From positions 124,001 through 188,000 of the forward strand of contig NZ_JAUYZJ010000008.1 in NCBI RefSeq assembly GCF_030700285.1: a stretch of DNA of 64,000 bases. The letters are read 5' to 3'. A program made the translations under genes and the position numbers. How positions within the stretch are numbered: position 1 is the first letter of the stretch; each line of letters starts with the position of its first letter. The notes beneath the pieces were generated by a model. It was not told the origin of the DNA, searched no databases, and worked only from the letters and a program-made list of their open reading frames with translations. Shown piece after piece: positions 18,485 through 27,773 of this stretch. This stretch comes from Methylobacterium sp. NEAU K. Lineage in GTDB: Bacteria > Pseudomonadota > Alphaproteobacteria > Rhizobiales > Beijerinckiaceae.

Positions 18485-19246
18485 TCATCCGGCGGCGGCG
18501 CCGACCATCGCGAAGGTCAGGAGATCCACCGACGCCGCTCCGCCGCGCAGGAGTGCCCGGGACGCGGCGTTGCCGGTGGCGCCGGTGGTGATCACGTCGT
18601 CCACCAGCAGGACACGGCGACCGCGGATGCGGTGAGCCTGTTCGGGGGGCACCCGGAACGCGCCGCTCAGGTTCACTCCCCGCGCCGCACGGCTCAAGCC
18701 GACCTGGGAACGCGTCGCGCGGATGCGCACCAGCGCGGCCGGCTCGAATGGGAGGCCTGCCTCCCGGGCGACCGCCCTGCCGAGAAGGGCAGCCTGATTG
18801 AAGCGCCGGCGCCAGAGCCGCCAGCGGTGCAGCGGCACGGGCACCACGCATTCCGCCTCTGCGATCAGCATCCGGCCGCTCGCCGCCATCATCCGCGCCA
18901 TCACGCCCGACAGGTCGAGGCGGTCCTCATATTTCAGGCGATGGACGAGGCGGCGGGCGACCGCGTCATAGAGGGCCACCGCCCGGGCGCGCCCGAAGAC
19001 TGGCGGCTCCGCGATGGCACGGGGTGAGAGAAGCGGCCCGACTCCCAGATCGAGCGCGAAGGGCGTGCCGAAGCGCTGGCAGAGCGGCTCCTCGATAAGC
19101 CGCAGGCCTGTCCAGCAGGTCGGGCAGAGGGCCCCCGGATCGGCGGTGGCCGCGCCGCACCCCGAGCAGGTCGGCGGGTAGATCAACGATAAAACCCCGC
19201 GCGGGAAGCCGCGCAGGGTTGAGGCGAGGGCCCGGATCGCCGTCAC
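18485..19246 (-). CDS. comF: ComF-family phosphoribosyltransferase-like protein
   Basis: 253 residues. An N-terminal four-cysteine zinc finger (CSGCGAATADPGALCPTCW) precedes a type I phosphoribosyltransferase fold whose PRPP loop is RVLLVDDVITTGATGNAAS. The ComF family is linked to DNA uptake in competent bacteria, but most homologues outside them have no proven role. The conserved RRRFNQAALLGRAVAREAG segment is also present. A small glycine-zipper protein gene lies 27 bp upstream on the same strand. Confidence 0.9.
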   Translation of the reverse strand: MTAIRALASTLRGFPRGVLSLIYPPTCSGCGAATADPGALCPTCWTGLRLIEEPLCQRFGTPFALDLGVGPLLSPRAIAEPPVFGRARAVALYDAVARRLVHRLKYEDRLDLSGVMARMMAASGRMLIAEAECVVPVPLHRWRLWRRRFNQAALLGRAVAREAGLPFEPAALVRIRATRSQVGLSRAARGVNLSGAFRVPPEQAHRIRGRRVLLVDDVITTGATGNAASRALLRGGAASVDLLTFAMVGAAAG

Positions 19247-19273
19247 GGGCCGATGGGACGCAGGAGGCCGGTC

Positions 19274-19519
19274 TTACCGGGCAGAGACGGGACGCGCGCC
19301 CTGTTGAACAGCTTCCTGGTCCATCTGACGGGCCTGGGAGTTGGCGCGATGGCGGCCGATGGCGCAGCCCGCCGCTGCTCCCAGCAGGCCGTGGTGTCCG
19401 GCATAGTGGCCGGCGATGCCGCCGACGATCGCGCCCTTGATGCAGCCCTTCGCCTCTGCACCGCTGGCAGCGGTGAGGGCGGCGAGGACCATAGTGGCCC
19501 CGACGAGCATGCGCTTCAT
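19274..19519 (-). CDS. Small exported glycine-zipper protein
   Basis: 81 residues from the ATG at 19517-19519; an upstream in-frame extension is not signal-like. A signal peptide (cleaving near GAEA-KG) leads into a glycine-zipper segment GAIVGGIAGHYAGHHGLLGA and a short basic tail. Such proteins usually sit in or near the outer membrane. No specific role can be assigned. Confidence 0.7.
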   Translation of the reverse strand: MKRMLVGATMVLAALTAASGAEAKGCIKGAIVGGIAGHYAGHHGLLGAAAGCAIGRHRANSQARQMDQEAVQQGARPVSAR

Positions 19520-19683
19520 GACGTGCACTCCATGATCAATCTCGGCCGTTCGGCCATTCGCAGCAAGAACGGTGACCGGGGCGAGTCGTTCCACGAGTCT
19601 ATCGCAGCTCACGGGTCTGTGTGCACCGGCCGCTACTCAGTTCGGCAGGACGCTGGCAGGACCACGCTGAACGCGCCATCTGC

Positions 19684-20580
19684 ATGCGAATGGATGCCCC
19701 GGCCAGTCTGTTCGACACCCCCCTCGCCCGCCGCCGCCTCGCAAGGGCCGAGCGGAACGGCTATGCCGGCTTCCTGCTCGACAGGCTGGTCGAGGATCTC
19801 GACGACCGCCTGGGCGCGGTGCTGCGCGGGTTTTCCACGGTGCTCGACCTCGCCACGCCGGGACCGGCGGCTGTCCGGACGCTCGCGGTCCGGTACCCGG
19901 AGGCGAGGCTGATCCGCTTGGCCGCCCTGCCCGAGCCGGGCGAAAACCGGATCGTCGGCGACCCGGAGGCGCTGCCCTGCGCGGCCGGAAGCCTCGACCT
20001 CGCAGTCTCCCTGCTGGCGCTCCAGGCGGTCAACGACCTGCCCGGCACGCTGATCCAGTTGCGCCGGGCGCTGCGGCCGGACGGCCTGTTCCTCGGCTGC
20101 CTGCTCGGGGGGGCGACCCTGACCGAATTGCGCCAGAGCTTCGCCCAGGCCGAGAGTGAGGTCGAAGGCGGTATCAGCCCGCGGGTGGCGCCGTTCGCGG
20201 CCGTGCGCGAGGCGGGGGCCCTGCTTCAGCGGGCGGGCTTCGCCCTGCCGGTCGCCGACACCGACACGCTCACGGTGCGCTACGCCGACCCGTTCGGGCT
20301 GATGCGGGACCTGCGCGCCATGGGCATGACCAACGTGCTGACCGAGCGCCGCCGGACCCCTCTGCGCCGGGCGACCCTCGTCCGGGCGGCCGAGGTCTAT
20401 GCCGAGCGCTTCTCCGATCCGGACGGGCGCGTGCGGGCGACCTTCGAGGTGCTGTGGCTGTCCGGTTGGGTGCCGCACGAGAGCCAGCAGAAGCCGCTGA
20501 GGCCCGGGACCGCCAAGTCGCGCCTGGCCGACGCCCTCGGAACCGTCGAACTGAAGCCCGAGACCAGGAGAGTCCCATGA
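19684..20580 (+). CDS. SAM-dependent methyltransferase, BioC/NDUFAF5-like
   Basis: 298 residues from the ATG at 19684 (a second ATG is at 19690). The fold resembles type 11 methyltransferases: DLAVSLLALQAVNDLPGTLI and RRALRPDGLFLGCLLGGATL are the late motifs. Motif I is degenerate (VLDLATPGPAAVRTLA). This set matches the alphaproteobacterial homologues of human NDUFAF5, which hydroxylates a complex I subunit despite the methyltransferase fold. That identity is an inference. The stop overlaps the next start (ATGA), so it is coupled to the DUF427 gene. Confidence 0.75.
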   Translation: MRMDAPASLFDTPLARRRLARAERNGYAGFLLDRLVEDLDDRLGAVLRGFSTVLDLATPGPAAVRTLAVRYPEARLIRLAALPEPGENRIVGDPEALPCAAGSLDLAVSLLALQAVNDLPGTLIQLRRALRPDGLFLGCLLGGATLTELRQSFAQAESEVEGGISPRVAPFAAVREAGALLQRAGFALPVADTDTLTVRYADPFGLMRDLRAMGMTNVLTERRRTPLRRATLVRAAEVYAERFSDPDGRVRATFEVLWLSGWVPHESQQKPLRPGTAKSRLADALGTVELKPETRRVP

Positions 20581-20939
20581 AAGTGCCCGGACCCGACCAC
20601 CCGATCACCGTCGCGCCCGAACCGCGCCGTGTCCGGATCCTCGTGGCGGGCGTGCCGGTCGCCGACACGCGCGACGCGCTGCGCCTCGAGGAGGCCCGAT
20701 ACGCGCCCGTGTTCTACGTCCCACGCGCCGATATCCGCGCGGAGAACTTCGTCCCGTCGGCGCGGACCAGCCATTGCCCGTACAAGGGCGATGCGCGCTA
20801 CTTCGACCTCTCGGTCGGCGGTACGCGGCGTCCCGACGCGGTTTGGAGCTACGAGGACCCGTTCCCCGCGGTGGCAGCGATCAAGGGATACGTGGCGTTC
20901 TATCCGGACCGGGTCGACGCCATCGAGGTCGCCGATTGA
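20577..20939 (+). CDS. DUF427 domain protein
   Basis: 120 residues starting MKVPGPDHPITVAPEPRRVR. The DUF427 signature is HCPYKGDARYFDL followed by WSYEDPFPAVAAIKGYVAFYPDRVD, covering nearly the whole protein. Family members are small cytosolic beta-barrel proteins with no settled function. It is translationally coupled to the preceding methyltransferase-like gene. Confidence 0.88.
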   Translation: MKVPGPDHPITVAPEPRRVRILVAGVPVADTRDALRLEEARYAPVFYVPRADIRAENFVPSARTSHCPYKGDARYFDLSVGGTRRPDAVWSYEDPFPAVAAIKGYVAFYPDRVDAIEVAD

Positions 20940-20994
20940 TCTCCGACGCCAAGTCATCCCGAGCCACGCCGTAGGCGCGAGGCAATCTCGTCCG

Positions 20995-22509
20995 TCAGTC
21001 CTTCACAAGGCTCCAGAACGCGCTCTTGCGGCCATGGTCCCGGCGCAGCGCTTCCCGGTAGGCATCCGGCGCCGGGCTGATCGCCCCCGCTTCCAGGCGG
21101 TCGGCGAGGCCGTCCAGTTCCAGCAGGTAGCGCGCGCCGTGGGCGTAGGCGGCGCTGCGGCCCAACTGGAGGATATTGTCGAGCAGGCGGCGGTAGAGGA
21201 TCGTCGCGGCCAGCGGGTGGTCCTGCGCAAGCGCGTCGGCGGCCGGTGCCAGAAGGGTATAGTGCTCGCCCAGCCAGATCCCGGGCCGCTCCGTCACGAG
21301 CCGCGCGGCGCGGGGGAGGTCCGGCCAGCCCACCAGGAAGGCGAGCGCCCGGTGCGGATCGGCGCAGGCCTGGGCGTGATCTAGCGCTCGGATCAGCGCC
21401 TCTTCGTCCTCGAAATCCGGAAGCTTGGCGAGGTGCGCGCGCAGCATCGGGGCATCGAGATCCCGCTCGAACCGTGCCCAGCGCTGCGCCTGCGCCTCGC
21501 CACCCCGTCCCAGCGCGTCGAGGATCTCGATCTCCAGCGCCTGCCGGTCGCGCTCCGGCCCGCGCGGATCGAAACCCGCGATCAGATCGGCCCGGGTGAC
21601 GATGCGAATGCCTGGATCCTGCGGTCGCCGGATCCAGTCGAGGGCTTCCTCCGCCCGGCCGGCGACGAGCAGCCGCCGTGCGATCGCCGGCCGGTTCTCG
21701 TGCCGCGGCGCGATCTCACGCTCCAGAGCGATGAACGCATCGGGATCGCCGCGGCGGTCGGCGATCATCTGGCGAAGGCGCAGCACTTGAGCTCGGGCCG
21801 CCTGCCGGCGAAAGGCGGCTTCGCTCCGGGCATTCGCGGGCTTCGGCATCGCGGCGTCGGCGCCGGCGAGGGCGCCGTCGATCTCCGGAAGCGCCTCCGC
21901 CGGGAGCGTCGGGACCATCTCTCCCAGCAGCGTCCCGAGGGGGCCTAGCGGATCGGCCGTGAACCCGGCGACGAGGCTCGCCGCGATGCGGGCGGCTTCC
22001 TGTGGGGTGAACCCGGCTGCAATCTCCACGAAGGCGTCGTTGGCCCGTTCGAAGACGCCCTGCACCGCGCCGGTGCTGTCGTCGACGCGGTTGAGCACCC
22101 CGTCGGCGCTCGCCAGGAAGCGTCGGAGCCGGTCGAGGGCCATGCCGGCATCGAGGGGGCGCAGCTCGTTCAGGATCACCGTCACGGTGGCGTCGAGGTC
22201 GGCCGCGAAGGCTCTGCGCTTCTGCCAGTCGATATAGCCCTGGGCCGATTCGAGCGCCGTGAGCCGCCGGTCGACGATCGCCGCCACGGCGTCCGGACCC
22301 TGGAGAGAGGCGAGCGCCGCGCTCACCAACTTCTTGAACGTGGGATTGCGCGCGGTCTCGCCGAGGATCAGCTCGATCAGCCGGTCGGGCCCGAGCGCCG
22401 CCAATGTCTCGGGCGACGGAGTGGTACGGCGGGCACCCTTGGGCAGCACTGCCGGCTTCGGGCGGGGCTTGGGCCCCGCCCCATGCGTCACACTCTTCGC
22501 CCGCGCCAC
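20995..22509 (-). CDS. DUF6880-type hypothetical protein
   Basis: 504 residues from a GTG at 22507-22509 behind an excellent GGAGGG ribosome-binding site. After a basic, proline-rich N-terminus the protein is nearly all alpha-helical, with TPR-like stretches (ALDHAQACADPHRALAFLVG, AEEALDWIRRPQDPG). I assign DUF6880 from overall resemblance (LIELILGETARNPTFKKLV near the start). Function unknown. The gene precedes no obvious partner; the DUF2188 gene lies just upstream. Confidence 0.65.
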   Translation of the reverse strand: MARAKSVTHGAGPKPRPKPAVLPKGARRTTPSPETLAALGPDRLIELILGETARNPTFKKLVSAALASLQGPDAVAAIVDRRLTALESAQGYIDWQKRRAFAADLDATVTVILNELRPLDAGMALDRLRRFLASADGVLNRVDDSTGAVQGVFERANDAFVEIAAGFTPQEAARIAASLVAGFTADPLGPLGTLLGEMVPTLPAEALPEIDGALAGADAAMPKPANARSEAAFRRQAARAQVLRLRQMIADRRGDPDAFIALEREIAPRHENRPAIARRLLVAGRAEEALDWIRRPQDPGIRIVTRADLIAGFDPRGPERDRQALEIEILDALGRGGEAQAQRWARFERDLDAPMLRAHLAKLPDFEDEEALIRALDHAQACADPHRALAFLVGWPDLPRAARLVTERPGIWLGEHYTLLAPAADALAQDHPLAATILYRRLLDNILQLGRSAAYAHGARYLLELDGLADRLEAGAISPAPDAYREALRRDHGRKSAFWSLVKD

Positions 22510-22552
22510 GACGCCCTCCGCCGATGCGCCGGGCCCCGCATGCTCGGGATGC

Positions 22553-22792
22553 CTATTCCTCGACCTTGGCGCGGGGTCGATCGTTACCCCGGGCGGTCTC
22601 ATCGTGCCAGGCACCGGCCTGGTCCTGATACCGGATGCCCTCGGTCGAGCCGGGAACCTGCTGCTCGGCCGCTGCCGCCTGGGCTGCCTGCAAGGCCTCC
22701 TCGCGGCTCGGGAAGGTCTCGGAGAAGACGTCACCGACCTTGTAGGCAAAGCCACCGTCGTGCTCGACGATGCGATAGGTAACCTCGGACAT
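22553..22792 (-). CDS. DUF2188-like small protein
   Basis: 79 residues. The sequence YRIVEHDGGFAYKVGDVFSE followed by FPSREEALQAAQAAA fits the DUF2188 fold, a small beta-beta-beta-alpha unit in which the helix starts at the SREEA motif. Such proteins are common, short and uncharacterised. It lies 43 bp upstream of the DUF6880-type gene on the same strand and could share its transcript. Confidence 0.75.
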   Translation of the reverse strand: MSEVTYRIVEHDGGFAYKVGDVFSETFPSREEALQAAQAAAAEQQVPGSTEGIRYQDQAGAWHDETARGNDRPRAKVEE

Positions 22793-22929
22793 CTCGCCTC
22801 CTGTGCGCGCCGTCTCGTGCAGCGCGAACCCACCGGATGCCGCGCGGTTCCAGCCCCCGGGCCGATCCGGCCTCCGATCCGCCGGAAAGTTCCGCTAGCG
22901 GCGCCGGATCCGGGAGCAAGACGACGACG

Positions 22930-23175
22930 ATGCCGCTGAGACCGATCCTCGCCCTCGCCCTCCTCGTGGCCGCGCAGCCGGCCCGCGCCGAGGAGGGATT
23001 CTTCGACAAACTCTTCGGCGGCTCTTCGCGTTCGGCGCCGCCCAACCCGTTCGCTTCGAATTATCCGTCGGCACCCCCCTCACCCGAGGACGTGCGTGCG
23101 GAACGGCCGCGGCGAGCGATACGCGGCGAGCCTGCGCGCGGGCCGGTGCCGCCGGGCCGGATCCCGGAGGAGTGA
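22930..23175 (+). CDS. Small exported Pro/Arg-rich protein
   Basis: 81 residues from the ATG at 22930. A signal peptide (LRPILALALLVAAQPARAEE) is followed by EGFFDKLFGGSSRSAPPNPF and a low-complexity Pro/Arg tail. No family is recognised. It is convergent with fabI, whose stop lies 13 bp away. Confidence 0.6.
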   Translation: MPLRPILALALLVAAQPARAEEGFFDKLFGGSSRSAPPNPFASNYPSAPPSPEDVRAERPRRAIRGEPARGPVPPGRIPEE

Positions 23176-23188
23176 GGGCCGACCCCTC

Positions 23189-24019
23189 TCAGGGATCGCC
23201 GACGACGCCGGCCTCGTCCTGGGCCTGGAGCACGTCCGGCCGCGGCATCGAGATGATGTTGAAGCCCGCATCCACGAAATGGACCTCGCCGGTGACCCCG
23301 CCGGAGAGCGGCGACAGCAGGTAGAGAGCCGAGCCGCCGACATCGTCCAGGCTGACGGTTCGGCGCAGGGGCGCGTGCGCGCGCTGGTGGTTGAACATCA
23401 GCCGGGCGTCGGCGATTCCCGCCCCCGCCAGCGTCCGCATCGGGCCGGCCGAGAGCGCGTTCACCCGGATTCCGTCCGGCCCGAGATCGCTGGCGAGGTA
23501 GCGGACCGATGCTTCCAGCGCCGCCTTGGCCACACCCATCACGTTGTAGTTCGGCATGACCCGGGTCGAGCCGCCATAGGTGAGCGTCAGCAGGGAGCCG
23601 CCGCTCTTCATGCGCTTGGCCGCGCGCTGCGCGATCTCCGTGAAGGAGAAGCACGAGATCGTCATCGTGCGGGCGAAGTTCTCGCGGGTGGTGACGTCGA
23701 CGTAGCGGCCCTTGAGCTGTGCCTTGTCGGAGAAGCCGATGGCATGGACCACGAAATCGAGCTCGCCGTCGAAGCGCTCGTCCAGGGCCGCGAAGGTGGC
23801 GTCCACGGAGGCGAGATCCTCCACGTCGCAAGGCAGCACGATGTCAGAATCGAGCCGCGCCGCGAGCGGACCGACCCGCCGGCCCAGCGCCTCTCCCTGA
23901 TACGTGAAGGCGAGCCGCGCGCCGTGGGCGTGGAGGGTCCTGGCTATGCCCCAGGCGATCGAGTGATCGTTGGCGACGCCCATGATCAGGCCGCGCCTGC
24001 CCGCCATCAAACCTGTCAT
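23189..24019 (-). CDS. fabI: Enoyl-ACP reductase (NADH)
   Basis: 276 residues. FabI reduces trans-2-enoyl-ACP in the last step of each fatty-acid elongation cycle and is the target of triclosan-type inhibitors. It is an atypical short-chain dehydrogenase: the NADH loop is MGVANDHSIAWGIA and the catalytic Tyr-x6-Lys appears in YNVMGVAKAALEASVRYLA. SAGPMRTLAGAGI forms the substrate-binding loop. It lies downstream of fabA-fabB on the same strand, but a strong terminator separates them, so it probably has its own promoter. Confidence 0.96.
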   Translation of the reverse strand: MTGLMAGRRGLIMGVANDHSIAWGIARTLHAHGARLAFTYQGEALGRRVGPLAARLDSDIVLPCDVEDLASVDATFAALDERFDGELDFVVHAIGFSDKAQLKGRYVDVTTRENFARTMTISCFSFTEIAQRAAKRMKSGGSLLTLTYGGSTRVMPNYNVMGVAKAALEASVRYLASDLGPDGIRVNALSAGPMRTLAGAGIADARLMFNHQRAHAPLRRTVSLDDVGGSALYLLSPLSGGVTGEVHFVDAGFNIISMPRPDVLQAQDEAGVVGDP

Positions 24020-24155
24020 GCCGACTCACATTCCGAACGAGCACGCCGCCCCCGAGAGGCGGGGACGGGCCGCGATGCGATCGACCGGATCGCGACCCAG
24101 GTGCCTTAGCGCGGCTGGCCCCGCGTTCCAAACCGCGCCGCCGCTGCCGCCGGGC

Positions 24156-24183
24156 AAAAAAAAGCCCCGCCGACGGGCGGGGC
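24156..24183 (-). terminator. Rho-independent terminator after the fabA-fabB unit
   Basis: On the minus strand an 8-bp perfect stem, GCCCCGCC/GGCGGGGC with a four-base loop, is followed by eight T residues. It is the clearest intrinsic terminator in the window and closes the transcript of fabA, fabB and the 38-residue ORF before fabI. Confidence 0.92.
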
Positions 24184-24205
24184 GTTCACGGTGCGCGGCC
24201 GGGGC

Positions 24206-24322
24206 CTAGAAATATCCGTCCGTGTGCGAGCGGGCTTCCTCGATCAGGGCCTGCTTCGCATAGACCGCGGCGCAGCCTGCGATCATCAGGCCACCCAGAG
24301 CCCCGAAAAGGAAGCTGCTCAT
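24206..24322 (-). CDS. 38-residue single-helix membrane microprotein
   Basis: ATG at 24320-24322 behind AGGGTGGTG, TAG at 24206. The peptide MSSFLFGALGGLMIAGCAAV plus a charged tail (KQALIEEARSHTDGYF) has one glycine-rich membrane helix and a cytosolic amphipathic end. It lies 64 bp after fabB and directly before the terminator, so it is likely co-transcribed with the fatty-acid genes. Function unknown. Confidence 0.55.
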   Translation of the reverse strand: MSSFLFGALGGLMIAGCAAVYAKQALIEEARSHTDGYF

Positions 24323-24386
24323 CGTCACCACCCTATCCAACAAAACGTAAACGCCGCCTCGGTGACGGCGGTTCCGATCGGGACGC

Positions 24387-25613
24387 TCAGGCGTCGACGT
24401 GCTTCAGGACCAGGGTCGCGTTGGTCCCGCCGAAGCCGAACGAGTTGGTCAGGACGTGGCCGAGGCTCACATTGTCCCGGCGCGCTCGCAGAATCGGCAT
24501 GTCGGCGAAGGCGGGATCGAGGGTTTCGATATGCGCGCTCTCGCAGATGAAGCCGTTCTGCATCATCAGCAGGCTGTAGATCGCCTCCTGCACGCCGGTC
24601 GCCCCGAGGGAGTGCCCGGTCAGCGACTTCGTGGCCGCGATCGGCGGGCATGCCTCGCCCCGGCCGAAAACCTCGCGGATCGCCTCGATCTCCTTGTCGT
24701 CGCCGACCGGCGTCGAGGTGGCGTGCGGGTTGATGTAGTCGATCCGCGCGCCCTTGAGGCCCTCCATCGCCTGCCGCATGCAGCGCACGGCGCCCTCACC
24801 CGAGGGCGCGACCATGTCGTGGCCGTCCGAGGTGGCACCGTAGCCCGCGACCTCGCCATAGATGCGCGCGCCGCGGGCCTTGGCATGCTCCAGTTCCTCG
24901 AGAACCAGGACGCCCGCGCCGCCCGCGATGACGAAGCCGTCGCGGTTCGCGTCGTAGGCGCGGGAGGCCCGTGACGGCGTGTCGTTGAACTTCGACGACA
25001 TGGCGCCCATGGCATCGAACAGGACTGACAGGGTCCAGTCGAGATCCTCGCAGCCGCCGGCGAAGATGATGTCCTGCCGCCCGCCCTGGATGATCTCGGC
25101 TGCATTGCCGATGCAGTGGTTGGACGTCGCGCAGGCCGACGAGATCGAGTAGTTCACGCCGCGGATCTTGAACCACGTCGCCAGGGTCGCCGAGGCCGTC
25201 GAGGACATCGCCTTCGGGACCGCGAACGGGCCGATGCGCTTGGGGCCCTTCTCGCGGGCGATGGCGGCGGCCTCCACGATCACCTTCGTCGAGGGGCCGC
25301 CCGAGCCCATGATGATGCCGGTGCGCTCGTTGGAGATGTCGCCCTGCTCGAGGCCGGCATCGCGGATCGCCTGATCCATGGCGACGTGGTTCCAGGCGGT
25401 GCCGCCACCGTGGAAGCGCATGGCGCGGCGGTCCACCACACCCTCGGGGTCGAGGCTGGGCTTGCCGGAGACCTGGCTGCGAAAGCCGTGCTCGGCGTAG
25501 GTGGCGTCGTGCGCGATGCCCGAGCGGGCCTCGCGCAGGGAGGCGAGCACCTCCTGCGTGTTGTTGCCGATGGACGAGACGATGCCCATCCCGGTGATGA
25601 CGACGCGGCGCAT
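24387..25613 (-). CDS. fabB: Beta-ketoacyl-ACP synthase I
   Basis: 408 residues from the ATG at 25611-25613; GGGAGGTAAC lies about ten bases upstream. It elongates acyl-ACP chains, and with FabA makes unsaturated fatty acids. The catalytic triad is complete: Cys161 in [14 protein letters not shown], His in [14 protein letters not shown] and His in [17 protein letters not shown]. The glycine-rich end [14 protein letters not shown] is also present. Pairing with fabA 139 bp upstream supports FabB over FabF. Confidence 0.95.
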   Translation of the reverse strand: MRRVVITGMGIVSSIGNNTQEVLASLREARSGIAHDATYAEHGFRSQVSGKPSLDPEGVVDRRAMRFHGGGTAWNHVAMDQAIRDAGLEQGDISNERTGIIMGSGGPSTKVIVEAAAIAREKGPKRIGPFAVPKAMSSTASATLATWFKIRGVNYSISSACATSNHCIGNAAEIIQGGRQDIIFAGGCEDLDWTLSVLFDAMGAMSSKFNDTPSRASRAYDANRDGFVIAGGAGVLVLEELEHAKARGARIYGEVAGYGATSDGHDMVAPSGEGAVRCMRQAMEGLKGARIDYINPHATSTPVGDDKEIEAIREVFGRGEACPPIAATKSLTGHSLGATGVQEAIYSLLMMQNGFICESAHIETLDPAFADMPILRARRDNVSLGHVLTNSFGFGGTNATLVLKHVDA

Positions 25614-25752
25614 GGTGGTGACGTTACCTCCCTCGCGGCTTCGGTCGCCCATGCCGCGTACCGGTCAGCTAAGGTGACGCGGACACAATCTCAACCGCCG
25701 GGGACGTCCGGCGTTGCCGCCGGATGCGAAAGTCGCCCCCGGCGAGGTTCGA

Positions 25753-26289
25753 TCAGCTCTGGAATAGGCCGACCCGCATATCCTGGACTTGGTACACGCG
25801 TTCGCCGTCGGCCTCGAGCCAGCCGTCGCCGATGCCGAGCACCAGCTTCCCCTGGCGGACGCGCTTCACGTCCACATTGTAGACGACCTTCTTGATCGAC
25901 GGCAGGACCTGACCGGCGAGCTTAACCTCCCCGACGCCCAGCGCCCGGCCGCGGCCCGGGGAGCCGAGCCATCCGAGATGGAAGCCGAGCATCTGCCAGA
26001 GGGCGTCGAGCCCCAGGCAGCCCGGCATCACCGGATCGCCCTGGAAGTGGCAGGCGAAGAACCAGAGATCGGGCCGGATATCGAGCTCGGCCGTGACGTG
26101 ACCCTTGCCGTGCGCACCGCCGTCCTGTGCGATGCTGGTGATCCGGTCGAACATCAGCATCGGCGGCAGCGGGAGCTGCGCATTCCCGGAACCGAAGAGT
26201 TCGCCGCGCCCGCAGGCCAGAAGTTCCTCGTAGGAATAATGCGTCGGGCGGCTCACAGCCTGCACGGGTGTCTCGGCGTCTGGCGGCAT
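25753..26289 (-). CDS. fabA: 3-hydroxydecanoyl-ACP dehydratase/isomerase
   Basis: 178 residues, close to the usual FabA length. It dehydrates 3-hydroxydecanoyl-ACP and isomerises the product to cis-3-decenoyl-ACP, the branch point to unsaturated fatty acids. The hot-dog active site is [20 protein letters not shown], with the catalytic His and Asp, followed by [12 protein letters not shown]. It heads the fabA-fabB transcript and is divergent from irr; this arrangement recurs in Hyphomicrobiales. Confidence 0.96.
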   Translation of the reverse strand: MPPDAETPVQAVSRPTHYSYEELLACGRGELFGSGNAQLPLPPMLMFDRITSIAQDGGAHGKGHVTAELDIRPDLWFFACHFQGDPVMPGCLGLDALWQMLGFHLGWLGSPGRGRALGVGEVKLAGQVLPSIKKVVYNVDVKRVRQGKLVLGIGDGWLEADGERVYQVQDMRVGLFQS

Positions 26290-26513
26290 GAAGGCGGCTG
26301 TTTCCTCTGACGTGCGCGCGAACTGCGGGCTCGCGGGGCGAGACGGTCGCCCGTTTCTCCGGCGCGCGGGTTAGCACGGGGCGTAGCGCCTTCAAAGCCA
26401 TCAACCGCGCTGGACTGGATGCGACGATGCTCGGGTTGCGACCGGGTGACCGCTGCAATATACTGTCTCGCAACCCATACCTTCAGGGTCCTCGTCGAGC
26501 GTACAGTCCAGCG

Positions 26514-27029
26514 ATGTCCGAACTGGTGCCACTCCAGGCCATTCTCAGCGGCCGGGTCCCCGCCCCCCAGCTGGAGGCCAACGGGACGCCGCGGCGCGGC
26601 TGTCCGCTGTCGGACCTGCGCGATCGCCTGCGCCGGGCGGGCCTTCGGCCGACCCGGCAGCGTCTGTCGCTCGGCTGGCTTCTGTTCGGCCGGGGTGACC
26701 GCCACCTGACCGCCGAGATGCTGTACGATGAGGCCATGCGGGCCAAGGTGCCGGTTTCGTTGGCGACGGTCTACAACACCCTCCATCAGTTCACCGAGGC
26801 CGGGCTGCTGCGTCAGCTGGCTCTGGACGGGTCCAAGGCCTATTTCGACACGAACCCGAGCGAGCATCACCACTTCTATCTCGAGGACGAGAGCCAGGTG
26901 ATCGACATGCCCGATTGCGGCATCACCGTCGATTCGCTGCCTGAGGCCCCCGAGGGCATGGAGATCGCTGGGGTGGAGGTGATCGTCCGTCTGCGCCGAG
27001 CCCGCCCCGCCGCCCGCCGCCAGGGCTGA
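26514..27029 (+). CDS. irr: Iron response regulator Irr (Fur family)
   Basis: 171 residues from the ATG at 26514. The Fur fold shows the winged helix RPTRQRLSLGWLLFG...VPVSLATVYNTLHQF and the histidine-rich metal/heme region SEHHHFYLEDESQVIDMPD. Irr proteins of rhizobia accumulate when heme/iron is scarce, repress heme synthesis and iron-rich proteins, and are destabilised by heme through a CP motif. Here a candidate CP motif is GCPLSD near residue 26. It is divergent from fabA, sharing a 224-bp control region. Confidence 0.92.
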   Translation: MSELVPLQAILSGRVPAPQLEANGTPRRGCPLSDLRDRLRRAGLRPTRQRLSLGWLLFGRGDRHLTAEMLYDEAMRAKVPVSLATVYNTLHQFTEAGLLRQLALDGSKAYFDTNPSEHHHFYLEDESQVIDMPDCGITVDSLPEAPEGMEIAGVEVIVRLRRARPAARRQG

Positions 27030-27209
27030 TCCGTCGCTGTAGGCGTCAAGCGCCGAAGGGCCGCCGGATTCATGGGGCTTGGGCGGAAACTGTGAGCCTG
27101 CGCCCGCGCGAGATCTGAAAGTAAGCCAGAACCTGCAAGAAAGCGCCCGGCATCGTCCGGGCGTCTCGCGTTTCGATGCACCGTCGAGCGTGCTTAGGCA
27201 GCCGATACC

Positions 27210-27773
27210 CTACTCCACGACCTCGTTCGGGTAGACACCCCAGAGACGGTTCTGCCGGATGTAGCCGTCGACGTCCCGCCGGTTCGGCAGCGCCACGACG
27301 AGGCGGCACCACGTGCCGGTACACGTCTTCACGCTGCCGATCACGCCGGTCTGCAGCCGCGCCTCGTCTTCCGCACCGTCATCGGCCCGGGCTCGCAGGG
27401 GGATGGCGGCCTTTTCCGAGCCCTTGTCCGGGCCGGCATTGACGATCGCCGTGCGGCGTCCCGAGAGCAGGGAGTGCAGCACCCACCCCTCAGTGCCTTC
27501 CGAATCGCGGATCCGGCGCCAGGTCTCGAATTCGCCTACGATCTCGACGGGCAGGCCGGCGCGCTGGAACACCCAGAGGGTGCGGTGATCCTTGGACGGA
27601 CCTTCGCGCAGGTTGACGCGGTCAGTCTTCAGGCTGGCGTAGCGGGGCAGTGGCAGCTTCGTCACCGGCCCCACCCCGGTTTCGGGGGGCGCGGCCGGCG
27701 CGGCGGTTGCGCCGGTCGCGAGGCCGCCCAACAGCAGCGCCGCGACGGCGAAGCTCAGGCGTGACGCGCGCAT
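27210..27773 (-). CDS. Exported SH3-like domain protein
   Basis: 187 residues from the ATG at 27771-27773 (GGAGAGG just upstream). A signal peptide (AALLLGGLATGATAAPA) precedes two bacterial SH3-like segments: one starts YASLKTDRVNLREGPSKDHR with WVFQRAGLPVEIVGEFETWR and the second ends with CRLVVALPNRRDVDGYIRQN. This is the DUF1058/SH3_4 type common in alphaproteobacteria, thought to bind periplasmic wall or protein ligands. The divergent neighbour is the hydroxyacid dehydrogenase. Confidence 0.85.
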   Translation of the reverse strand: MRASRLSFAVAALLLGGLATGATAAPAAPPETGVGPVTKLPLPRYASLKTDRVNLREGPSKDHRTLWVFQRAGLPVEIVGEFETWRRIRDSEGTEGWVLHSLLSGRRTAIVNAGPDKGSEKAAIPLRARADDGAEDEARLQTGVIGSVKTCTGTWCRLVVALPNRRDVDGYIRQNRLWGVYPNEVVE

